Below are positions 1 to 5,069 of a stretch of 5,069 nucleotides of DNA, piece by piece. The notes beneath the pieces were generated by a model that was not told the origin of the DNA, ran no database searches, and saw nothing but the letters and a program-made list of their open reading frames with translations. The stretch covers positions 1 through 5,069 of the forward strand of contig JAKSQG010000117.1 in NCBI GenBank assembly GCA_024404275.1, written 5' to 3'. The stretch's first letter is position 1, and every line of letters begins with the position of its first letter. The position numbers and the translations under genes were made by a program. This DNA comes from Clostridia bacterium. GTDB lineage: Bacteria; Bacillota; Clostridia; Christensenellales; Aristaeellaceae.

Positions 1-552
1 ATCTACATCCTTTTCCATACCGGGCTGCGCATCTCTGAATTCTGTGGACTGACCATTTCCGATCTGGAGTTTGACCAGATGAGGATTAAGGTCGATCATC
101 AGCTTCTTCGGACATCTCAGATGCAGTACATTGTCCAGGACCCCAAGACGGAAAGCGGCGTACGCTATGTCCCCATGACTGAGGAAGTAGCAGCCTGCTT
201 CCGGCGCATCAGCAGCAAACGCGGCACGCCTAAAGTGGAGCCGCTGGTAGATGGTTATTCCGGATTCATGTTCCTGGATAAGAACGGTATGCCAATGGTT
301 GCGCTGCATTGGGAGAAGTATATGCAGCACATCATCGAGAAGTACAACAAGATTTACCGTGTTCAGATGCCCAAGGTCACGCCGCATGTGTGCAGGCATA
401 CCTTCTGCTCCAACATGGCCAAATCCGGTATGAATCCGAAGTTGCTGCAATACATCATGGGGCATTCAGATATCGGTGTGACACTGAATACATACACCCA
501 TGTGCAGTTCGATGATGCGCAGGCAGAGATGCTGAAAGCAGATCAAGCCTGA
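1..552 (+). CDS. Site-specific tyrosine recombinase (Tn916/phage-type integrase), C-terminal part
   Basis: Catalyses strand exchange between attachment sites of an integrative element or prophage. The reading frame is open from base 1, so the gene is cut by the window edge. The ATG at 79 is internal, because the box I arginine lies before it. In the 183 visible residues the catalytic set is complete: Arg10 in TGLRISE, the beta-hairpin Lys49 in DPKTESG, His129 and Arg132 in HVCRH, His155 in MGHS, and the nucleophile Tyr165 in LNTYTH. The missing N-terminal part should hold the arm-binding and core-binding domains. An integrase as the last gene before ordinary chromosomal genes fits the right end of an element extending to the left. 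The stop is TGA. Whether it belongs to a conjugative element or a phage cannot be decided from this fragment. Family assignment is very secure. Confidence 0.95.
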   Translation: MYILFHTGLRISEFCGLTISDLEFDQMRIKVDHQLLRTSQMQYIVQDPKTESGVRYVPMTEEVAACFRRISSKRGTPKVEPLVDGYSGFMFLDKNGMPMVALHWEKYMQHIIEKYNKIYRVQMPKVTPHVCRHTFCSNMAKSGMNPKLLQYIMGHSDIGVTLNTYTHVQFDDAQAEMLKADQA

Positions 553-560
553 ATACCCCG

Positions 561-596
561 TTGGTAAACTTTCCGGATTTACCACGATTTTACCAA
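561..596. repeat. Three TTTACCA repeats after the integrase gene; candidate arm-type integrase binding sites
   Basis: The 7-mer TTTACCA occurs at 578-584 and 589-595 as direct repeats 11 bp apart, about one helical turn. Its reverse complement TGGTAAA lies at 562-568. The cluster begins 9 bp after the integrase stop. Tn916/lambda-type integrases bind short repeats near the element ends through their N-terminal domain, and this spacing and position fit that role. The function is inferred. The inverted pair TTGGTAAA/TTTACCAA could also form a weak hairpin, but no T-tract follows. Confidence 0.45.
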
Positions 597-622
597 TCCT
601 GCGAAGGAAAACATGAGAAGCT

Positions 623-708
623 ACGGAATGTTTTGAGAAAATATGTGCGTATCAAAGAAATCACGGAATGGTGAAAAATCCAGTAATATCGGGCATTTGA
701 GAAGATAT
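623..708 (+). repeat. Short imperfect direct repeats in the integrase-phosphatase gap
   Basis: TTTGAGAAAATAT at 632-644 recurs as TTTGAGAAGATAT at 696-708 (12 of 13 bases). ACGGAATG occurs at 623-630 and 663-670. The gap from 553 to 735 contains no gene, and I see no convincing promoter in it. The core attachment site of the element presumably lies here, but its identity cannot be read without the other end. The repeats could be chance in AT-rich DNA. Confidence 0.3.
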
Positions 709-735
709 ACGACCTTTTGACGGAGTTATGAAACG

Positions 736-1194
736 ATGAAGAAAATGCTGTTCGTCTGCCACGGCAACATCTGCCGCAGTCCGATGGCGGAGTTCATCAT
801 GACAGATCTTGCGCAGAAGTACGGCGTTGCAGAGCTGCTTCATATCGCCTCCGCCGCCACCAGCACCGAGGAGATTGGCAATCCTGTCTATCCGCCCGCA
901 CGGCGTATGCTGACATTGCACGGCATCAGCTGCGCCGGCAAGACCGCACGGCAGATCACGCTGCGGGATTATACCGAATACGATCTGCTCATCTGCATGG
1001 ACCGTTACAATCTGCACAACATGACACGGTTTTTCGGCGGGGACCCTGCGGGCAAGTTCCGTCTGCTGCTGGAGCCCGATGAAGTGGCTGATCCCTGGTA
1101 CAGCGGCGATTTTGAGACCGCGTATACTGATATACTCCGTGGCTGCAAGATGCTGCTCAGCGAGCTGCTTCCCGGACTGAAGGAGGAAATATGA
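736..1194 (+). CDS. Low-molecular-weight protein-tyrosine-phosphatase
   Basis: Cytoplasmic enzyme of 152 residues that hydrolyses phosphotyrosine, and in some relatives phosphoarginine, through a cysteinyl-phosphate intermediate. The P-loop CX5RS sits at the N-terminus as in the family: Cys8, Arg14 and Ser15 in VCHGNICRSP. The general-acid loop is DPWY at 119-122, with Asp119 the expected proton donor. The segment ATSTEEIGNP (41-50) is typical of bacterial members. Length matches the family norm of about 150. A GGAG at 722-725 precedes the ATG by 10 nt. The gene overlaps the next by 4 bp (ATGA), so the two are translationally coupled. The substrate is unknown. There is no tyrosine kinase or capsule gene in view, so I do not assign the Wzb/PtpA/YwlE role. 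Confidence 0.95.
   Translation: MKKMLFVCHGNICRSPMAEFIMTDLAQKYGVAELLHIASAATSTEEIGNPVYPPARRMLTLHGISCAGKTARQITLRDYTEYDLLICMDRYNLHNMTRFFGGDPAGKFRLLLEPDEVADPWYSGDFETAYTDILRGCKMLLSELLPGLKEEI
1181..1194 (+). promoter_or_regulatory. Shine-Dalgarno AGGAGG and ATGA start/stop overlap
   Basis: AGGAGG at 1181-1186 lies inside the end of the phosphatase gene, 4 nt before the ATG at 1191. The TGA of the phosphatase is at 1192-1194. The overlap fixes the start of the phosphoesterase and indicates coupled translation from one mRNA. Confidence 0.85.
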
Positions 1195-2360
1195 TCCGAA
1201 AACTGCTTGCACTGCTGCTGTGCCTTGTCTGTATATCGGCTCAGGCGGATGAGATCATTGTGGCAACCGATCTGCACTACATCTCCCCCGAGCTTACCGA
1301 TAACGGCCCGCTTTTTACGCAGATGATCGAAAACGGCGATGGTAAGCTGACCCTCTACAGTGAGGAAATCGTCGATGCTTTTCTTGCCGATGTACTGTCG
1401 GCAAAGCCTGCCGCATTGATCCTGACGGGCGACCTCACCTTCAACGGTGCGCTGCAAAGGCATCGTGCGCTGGCAGCTAAGCTGGGCGCCGTACAGGAAG
1501 CCGGCATTCCCGTGTTGGTGCTGCCCGGCAATCACGATGTATACAACAACAATGCCGCATATTTCAGCGGCAATACCTATCAGCGGGTGCCCTTTGCCGC
1601 CTCCGCGGATTTTGAATCCATCTATCATGCCTTTGGCTTTGACGGCGCTTTATCCCGCGACAACGCCTCCCTGAGCTATGTCTATGAGCTGCCAGACGGC
1701 AGCCGCGTGCTGATGCTGGATTTCAACACCGCCGCTTTTCCCTGCGGCTATGCACCAAGCACACTGCAATGGATCCGCAATCAGCTGCAGGAAGGCATCA
1801 CTTTGGCTGCCGGGCATCAGAACCTGATGCAGCACACCATTTTCGGCACGGGCTATGTCATTCAAGGCGCCGCCGCGCTGCTGGACCTGCTGGAGCAATA
1901 CCATGTGCCGCTCTTCCTCAGCGGTCACATGCACCTGCAGCACATCAGTCAATGGCAAAGCGTCACCGAGATCGCCACTTCTTCACTTTGCGTCGCTCCG
2001 TGCCAGTACGGCATCGTGGACCTGTCCCCCTTGAGTTACCGTACCAGGAAACTCGACATGGCCGCATGGGCGCAAAGTGTCGGCAACACAGATGAGAACC
2101 TGCAGAATTTTGACGCCTATGCCGCCGAGTTTATGGATACCAAGACCCGCACCAGCTTTGGCGATTACCCCATCGAGATGCTCGATTACGCCCGCGAAGC
2201 CAACCGCTGCTATTTCTCGGGGCGTATGGATCAATTCACCGTTATCGACAGCCTTTCCACCGACTGGCTGCTGAGCGGCAGCTTCTTCGGTTACTATCTC
2301 GCCTCGATGGAAAAAGACTTTGGAAAGAATTTCACCGTATGGAACAGCACGGACAAATAA
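1191..2360 (+). CDS. Exported calcineurin-like metallophosphoesterase
   Basis: Predicted secreted phosphoesterase of 389 residues with a dinuclear metal centre. Residues 1-19 form a signal peptide: basic MIRK, a Leu/Cys-rich core, and an A-Q-A cleavage site before Asp20. Cys11 and Cys14 do not form a lipobox. All metal-ligand motifs of the fold are present in order: Asp27 and His29 (DLH), Asp81 (TGD), Asn114 and His115 (GNHD), His209 (AAGH), His246 and His248 (GHMH). The roughly 100 residues after 290 form a C-terminal extension that I do not recognise. The family includes nucleotide phosphodiesterases, phosphatases and lipid phosphoesterases, and the substrate cannot be told from sequence. 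It is the second gene of an operon with the tyrosine phosphatase; one enzyme is cytoplasmic and the other exported, so a shared pathway is only a guess. Confidence 0.9.
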   Translation: MIRKLLALLLCLVCISAQADEIIVATDLHYISPELTDNGPLFTQMIENGDGKLTLYSEEIVDAFLADVLSAKPAALILTGDLTFNGALQRHRALAAKLGAVQEAGIPVLVLPGNHDVYNNNAAYFSGNTYQRVPFAASADFESIYHAFGFDGALSRDNASLSYVYELPDGSRVLMLDFNTAAFPCGYAPSTLQWIRNQLQEGITLAAGHQNLMQHTIFGTGYVIQGAAALLDLLEQYHVPLFLSGHMHLQHISQWQSVTEIATSSLCVAPCQYGIVDLSPLSYRTRKLDMAAWAQSVGNTDENLQNFDAYAAEFMDTKTRTSFGDYPIEMLDYAREANRCYFSGRMDQFTVIDSLSTDWLLSGSFFGYYLASMEKDFGKNFTVWNSTDK

Positions 2361-2375
2361 AAACGCAAAGGAAAA

Positions 2376-2415
2376 CAGCGGCCGGATTCTTTTATCCGGG
2401 CCGCTGCTCTTTTTT
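2376..2415. terminator. Strong hairpin terminator, probably bidirectional
   Basis: CAGCGGCCGGAT (2376-2387) pairs with ATCCGGGCCGCTG (2394-2406) with one bulged G and a six-base loop. The run CTCTTTTTT follows on the plus strand, giving a rho-independent terminator for the phosphoesterase operon. On the minus strand the stem is followed by TTTTC (2375-2371), so the same hairpin can end the convergent LysR transcript, whose TGA lies at 2417-2415. Confidence 0.88.
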
Positions 2416-3305
2416 CAAAGAAGCTTCTGTTCTTTCATTTCCCGCAAAATTTCAAGCGTTCTGCGCATCGCGGCGGTCATATAATGATCCTTCCGCCAGA
2501 CGACAAAGGTATCCTTGATCAGGCCCGGATCACGAATGGGGCGGACGGCGAGGCACCCATCCTCCACCTCCCGCTGCACCAGACATTCCGGCAGAATGCT
2601 CACACCGCTGCCGCTCATCACCGCATGAATAATGAACTGAACACTGGTGCTTTCCACGGTGGGCGTCAGCACGAGCCCTGCCTGTCGGATCGCCTGATCA
2701 ACGATCGTACGGTTGGAGCTGCCCACCTATCGGGCAAAAAACGGAAAATGCAGCAGCTCAGCCAGCGTGATCTCCTATTTTTCTGTCAACGGATGGCCCG
2801 CCGGCATCACCGCCACAAATCGGTCGAAAGACAGATGGCGGCAAGCGAAATCTACGCCCTGCAGTTCATTGCCCGTCAGAGCAATATCCAAGCCGTTATT
2901 TTCAAGAAGCTGCGTGAGTTTCTACGTCGGCTCCACATGAATAAAAATGCGCAGAAGCGGGTCCACCGCGCTCAGTCTTTGCCCCAGCATCGGAAGCACA
3001 CGCTCACCCATCGTGTAATTTGCGCCGATGGCAAGGGTATGCTGTTCATTATAGGCCAGCATGTCCTTTTCCAGCAAAGCGAATTCATGGATCAGATGGG
3101 TGGCACGGTGATAGACCATCTTTCCGCCATCCGTCAGCACAAGGCGCTGCTTCACCCTTTCAAAAAGCCGAAAATGATAATAATCCTCCAACTCACGGAT
3201 GACACGGGAAACAGCCGGTTGGGTCATATGCAGCATCTATGCCGCCCGGGTCACACTCCCCAGATCGCAGACCATAACAAAAACCTGAAAATGTCGGAGC
3301 GTCAT
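2415..3305 (-). pseudogene. LysR-family transcriptional regulator interrupted by four in-frame TAG codons
   Basis: In one uninterrupted register, the ATG at 3305 to the TGA at 2417-2415 gives 296 positions, a normal LysR length. The N-terminal winged HTH is clear: MTLRHFQVF at the start, MTQPAVSRVIRELE in the recognition helix, then RLFER and LTDGGK. The C-terminal effector domain has DIALTG, HPLT, GSSNR and SGSGVSILP. TAG codons stand at residues 23 (3239-3237), 128 (2924-2922), 177 (2777-2775) and 193 (2729-2727), mostly where relatives carry Glu, Gln or Lys. There is no frameshift, TAA or TGA inside. A Shine-Dalgarno GAGGTGA (3319-3313) lies 7 nt before the ATG. The gene diverges from the FMN protein, the usual LysR target arrangement. 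Under the standard code no functional regulator is made; readthrough, recent decay or sequence error are the alternatives. LysR identity is certain; pseudogene status is not. Confidence 0.8.
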
Positions 3306-3345
3306 TTTCTGTTCACCTCATACCATTTTTGTTATCCATAATAAT

Positions 3346-3374
3346 ATTATAGCATTTTACAACCGTTATAACAA
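3346..3374 (-). promoter_or_regulatory. Predicted sigma-70-type promoter of the LysR gene
   Basis: On the minus strand, -35 TTGTTA (3374-3369) and a consensus -10 TATAAT (3351-3346) are separated by 17 bp, giving a start near 3339. It overlaps the oppositely directed promoter, so the two should compete for RNA polymerase. Confidence 0.5.
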
Positions 3375-3384
3375 TATATATACT
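3356..3384 (+). promoter_or_regulatory. Predicted sigma-70-type promoter of the FMN-binding protein gene
   Basis: -35 TTTACA (3356-3361) and -10 TATACT (3379-3384) are separated by 17 bp. Each differs from consensus by one base. The expected start is near 3391, leaving a leader of about 44 nt before the ATG at 3435. Confidence 0.6.
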
Positions 3385-3421
3385 GGCTATGGACAACAAA
3401 TTTGTCACACTTGTATTTTTT

Positions 3422-3437
3422 GAGGTATATCAAAATG
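3422..3437 (+). promoter_or_regulatory. Ribosome binding site that fixes the FMN protein start
   Basis: GAGG at 3422-3425 lies 9 nt before the ATG at 3435. This supports that start over the upstream in-frame TTG at 3402, which has no ribosome binding site, and puts the twin arginines at residues 5-6, where a Tat signal should be. The ATG at 3441 is a less well spaced alternative. Confidence 0.75.
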
Positions 3438-4370
3438 GATATGAACCGCAGAAAGTTCCTCCTGTCCACCGCCAAGCTGGCCGCCGCGGCCGCGGCCATC
3501 GGCCCCGCCGTGATGTCCATCCCCGCGATTGCCGAAGGCCAGCAGGATGCCCCCAAGGCTCCCGCCTATCCCTTCCCCTACGCGGAGATCGATCCCGATG
3601 TGGTCCGTCAGCCTGCCTATGAAGGCTATTTTGAAAACGGCTGTTGCTACGGCGTGGCCAAAGCGCTGTTGGGCGAGCTGTCCGCCAAGGTCGGCTTCCC
3701 CTACACCATGATCCCTCCAGAGATGTTTGCCAACGGTAAGGAAGGCTACACCTGCGGTACCCTGTGCGGCGCCCTGGGCGGTGCTGTCGGCGTGATCGGC
3801 CTGTGCTGCGAACCCGAAGCCTCCCGTGAGCTGGTCAAGAAGCTGTTTGCCTGGTACACCAGCGTGGAACTGCCCATCTATCAGCCCGAAGTGGAGCCCC
3901 CGGTCCATACCGTGGCCCCCAGTGTGAACTGCGTGGACTCTGTGACCACCTTCATGACTGCTGCCGGCGTGGAACGCAAGGACCCCATCCGCAAGCGTCG
4001 CTGCGGCGGTGTTTCCGCTGACGTGGCCCGCAAGACCATCGAGCTGCTGAACATTCACTTCGGCTTTGCCGAGGAGCCCGTGGTTGCTCCCGTGGAAGAG
4101 ACGGTTGCCGCCAACGAGTACATCGGCACCAGCTCTACGAGCCGCGGCGAAATGAAGGTCAAGGTGACCATGGACGGCGATAAGATCGCCAAGATCGACA
4201 TTCTGGATAGCAGCGAGACTCCCGGCCTCCGCGATGGCGCCTTCAACACCGTTCCCCAGGCCATCATCAACGCCCAGTCCACTGAGGTCGACACTGTGGC
4301 GGGCGCTACCGAGTCCTCCAAGGCCATCATGGAAGCCGTTAAGGACGCCCTGTCCAAGGTGAAGAAGTAA
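3435..4370 (+). CDS. Tat-exported C_GCAxxG_C_C-type redox protein fused to an FMN-binding domain
   Basis: A 311-residue protein predicted to act outside the membrane as a flavin and thiol redox carrier. Residues 1-33 are a Tat signal: NRRKFLL at 4-10, an Ala-rich core, and cleavage after AIA (31-33). Residues about 60-210 resemble the C_GCAxxG_C_C family, with Cys70, Cys71, Cys107, Cys111, Cys124, Cys125, Cys166, Cys190 and the CGAxxG-like CGALGG at 111-116. After a Pro/Val/Glu linker, residues about 228-311 match FMN_bind, with ETPGL (261-265) and DTVAGAT (286-292). Thr292 is the expected site of phosphoester-linked FMN added by an ApbE transferase. There is no CXXCH, so no c-type haem. Lysine is AAG in 19 of 20 codons, suggesting high expression. 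The partner reductase and the ApbE are not in view. Monocistronic, divergent from LysR. Domain calls are strong for FMN_bind and good for the Cys domain; function is inferred. Confidence 0.88.
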   Translation: MDMNRRKFLLSTAKLAAAAAAIGPAVMSIPAIAEGQQDAPKAPAYPFPYAEIDPDVVRQPAYEGYFENGCCYGVAKALLGELSAKVGFPYTMIPPEMFANGKEGYTCGTLCGALGGAVGVIGLCCEPEASRELVKKLFAWYTSVELPIYQPEVEPPVHTVAPSVNCVDSVTTFMTAAGVERKDPIRKRRCGGVSADVARKTIELLNIHFGFAEEPVVAPVEETVAANEYIGTSSTSRGEMKVKVTMDGDKIAKIDILDSSETPGLRDGAFNTVPQAIINAQSTEVDTVAGATESSKAIMEAVKDALSKVKK

Positions 4371-4396
4371 TTCTTTCTCTCCTCGACAAACAAGAT

Positions 4397-4440
4397 AAAG
4401 CCAATGCGTTGCGGGTAACACCGCGGCACATTGGCTTTTT
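4397..4440 (+). terminator. Rho-independent terminator of the FMN protein gene
   Basis: AAAGCCAATG (4397-4406) pairs with CATTGGCTTT (4429-4438). An inner stem GTTGCGG/CCGCGGC (4408-4414 with 4421-4427, two G-T pairs) is capped by GTAACA. The T-run ends at 4440. It lies 27 bp after the TAA. Confidence 0.85.
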
Positions 4441-4467
4441 GATGTGCTTCTTCAGTCCGGATGCAGC

Positions 4468-4499
4468 AAAAAGCACCCTGCTGTGATGAACAGGGTGCT
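4468..4499 (-). terminator. Rho-independent terminator of the rRNA methyltransferase gene
   Basis: Perfect 9-bp stem AGCACCCTG (4472-4480) with CAGGGTGCT (4491-4499) and a 10-base loop. On the minus strand it is followed by TTTT (4471-4468). It lies about 30 bp beyond the stop of the methyltransferase, so the two convergent genes here have separate terminators. Confidence 0.82.
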
Positions 4500-4530
4500 G
4501 CAGCAACGCCTTTGATGACTTGCTGTATGA

Positions 4531-5069
4531 TTATTCGCTGATTCTGGCAAAGCCCAGCACATTTTCAATGCCTGCCGTCTGGCAGAACATGTCCACGCTC
4601 TGGCAATCGGTGATCTGATACCCCAGAGAGGTGAGCAGCTTGGCATCACGTGCCTGTGTGGCGGGGTTGCAGCTGACATACACCACACGCTTGGGAGCGA
4701 TGGCCGCTACCGTGCGCAGCACAGCCTCTTCCGCACCTTTGCGGGGTGGATCAAGCACCACCACATCCGCTTTCAGCCCCTGCTCCGCCAGCAGCGGCAG
4801 CTGTTTTTCCGCTTCACCGCAATAAAAACGCACATTGGATACACCGTTGCGCACGGCATTCTCTTTTGCGTCCCTGACCGCATCGGGAACGATCTCAATG
4901 CCCGTCACGAAGCGGGCATGGCGCGCCAGCAGCATCGAAATGGTGCCCGCACCGCAATACAGATCAGCCACTGTTTCATCGCCGCTGAGATTGGCAAATT
5001 TCAATGCCGTGTTGTACAGCTTTTCGGTCTGCTCCGCGTTGATCTGAAAAAAGGAAAGCGGAGACAGCA
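4531..5069 (-). CDS. rlmD: 23S rRNA (uracil-C5)-methyltransferase of the RlmD/RumA family, C-terminal part
   Basis: SAM-dependent enzyme that methylates C5 of a uracil in 23S rRNA (U1939 in RlmD; Gram-positive RlmCD also modifies U747). The gene runs off the right edge. The frame stays open to 5069 through LSPLSFFQIN, so the in-frame TTG at 5004 is not the start. Of about 178 visible residues, SAM motif DLYCGAG lies at 35-41, DPPRKG at 106-111, and SCNPAT at 132-137 with catalytic Cys133. The general-base Glu168 is present, but its surroundings read MFCQTAGIENV where the family usually has MFPHTxHVE. The N-terminal TRAM and Fe-S cysteine region is outside the window, so RlmD, RlmCD and TrmA-like relatives are not fully separable; the SPLSFFQIN and DPPRKG segments favour RlmD. 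The stop is TAA at 4533-4531, and the gene converges on the FMN protein gene. Confidence 0.9.
   Translation of the reverse strand, partial: LSPLSFFQINAEQTEKLYNTALKFANLSGDETVADLYCGAGTISMLLARHARFVTGIEIVPDAVRDAKENAVRNGVSNVRFYCGEAEKQLPLLAEQGLKADVVVLDPPRKGAEEAVLRTVAAIAPKRVVYVSCNPATQARDAKLLTSLGYQITDCQSVDMFCQTAGIENVLGFARISE

Larger units (their letters stand above)
3328..3400. repeat. Inverted repeat in the divergent promoter region; candidate LysR operator
   Basis: TTTGTTATCCATA (3328-3340) and TATGGACAACAAA (3388-3400) are inverted copies matching at 12 of 13 bases, with 47 bp between them. Smaller palindromes ATAATATTAT (3341-3350) and GTTATAAC (3365-3372) lie between. Each arm falls on a predicted transcription start of the divergent pair. 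LysR proteins bind such intergenic sites, but binding here is inferred. Confidence 0.5.

Noticed and set aside
1221..1250. Lipoprotein signal in the phosphoesterase
   Set aside because: Cys11 and Cys14 lack the L-[AS]-[GA]-C pattern, while an A-Q-A signal peptidase I site follows.
661..1628. Minus-strand open frames opposite the phosphatase and phosphoesterase
   Set aside because: They overlap two clearly identified genes, have low-complexity translations and show no family motifs.
2484..3341. 285-codon open frame on the plus strand across the LysR gene
   Set aside because: It uses the same codon boundaries as the LysR frame on the other strand and stays open because LysR has few TTA, CTA or TCA codons. 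The translation is His/Gln-rich with no recognisable domain, whereas the minus strand gives clear LysR motifs. A gene caller may wrongly prefer it because of the TAG codons.
3402..3434. Upstream TTG start for the FMN protein
   Set aside because: It lacks a Shine-Dalgarno sequence and would add 11 residues before the Tat motif. The ATG at 3435 has GAGG at good spacing.
3645..3830. c-type haem attachment, as in split-Soret cytochromes related to the Cys-rich domain
   Set aside because: None of the cysteines forms CXXCH. C107 and C111 are CXXXC followed by Gly.
3405..4421. 338-codon open frame on the minus strand opposite the FMN protein gene
   Set aside because: Gly/His-rich shadow of a strongly codon-biased gene, with no domain. 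It also runs through the terminator of the FMN gene.

Overview
The window looks like a chromosomal segment of a Gram-positive anaerobe, most likely a gut Clostridia (Oscillospiraceae-like). This rests on AGGAGG-type ribosome binding sites, mid-to-high GC coding DNA with AT-rich intergenic DNA, a Tn916/phage-type integrase, an RlmD-type methyltransferase of the kind Firmicutes carry, and an exported FMN-binding protein typical of anaerobes. The genus cannot be read from the sequence.

Layout from left to right. Bases 1-552 hold the C-terminal catalytic half of a tyrosine recombinase, the last gene of a mobile element that lies to the left. It is followed by three copies of TTTACCA that resemble integrase arm-binding sites, so the element's right end probably lies between 553 and 735. 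Next is a two-gene operon with an ATGA overlap: a low-molecular-weight protein-tyrosine-phosphatase (736-1194) and an exported metallophosphoesterase (1191-2360). It is closed by a strong hairpin that probably works in both directions. On the minus strand is a LysR-family regulator (3305 down to 2415), complete in length and in frame but broken by four in-frame TAG codons. It diverges from a Tat-exported protein (3435-4370) that joins a Cys-rich C_GCAxxG_C_C-type domain to an FMN-binding domain with the GAT flavinylation motif. The 129 bp between the two starts hold overlapping divergent promoters, bracketed by an inverted repeat whose arms fall on the two predicted transcription starts. At the right end is the C-terminal part of a 23S rRNA (uracil-C5)-methyltransferase on the minus strand (4531 to beyond 5069). 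It faces the FMN gene, and each has its own terminator.

The main functional unit appears to be the divergent LysR/FMN-redox pair: a regulator next to a probable extracytosolic flavoprotein that would shuttle electrons outside the membrane. The most unusual observation is that all four interruptions of the LysR gene are TAG. There is no frameshift, and the surrounding protein is well conserved. That pattern is atypical of ordinary pseudogene decay and raises the possibility of amber readthrough or of a very recent or artefactual origin. The other genes of the window contain no in-frame TAG, so a genome-wide reassignment is not supported by what is visible. No RNA genes or CRISPR arrays were seen.
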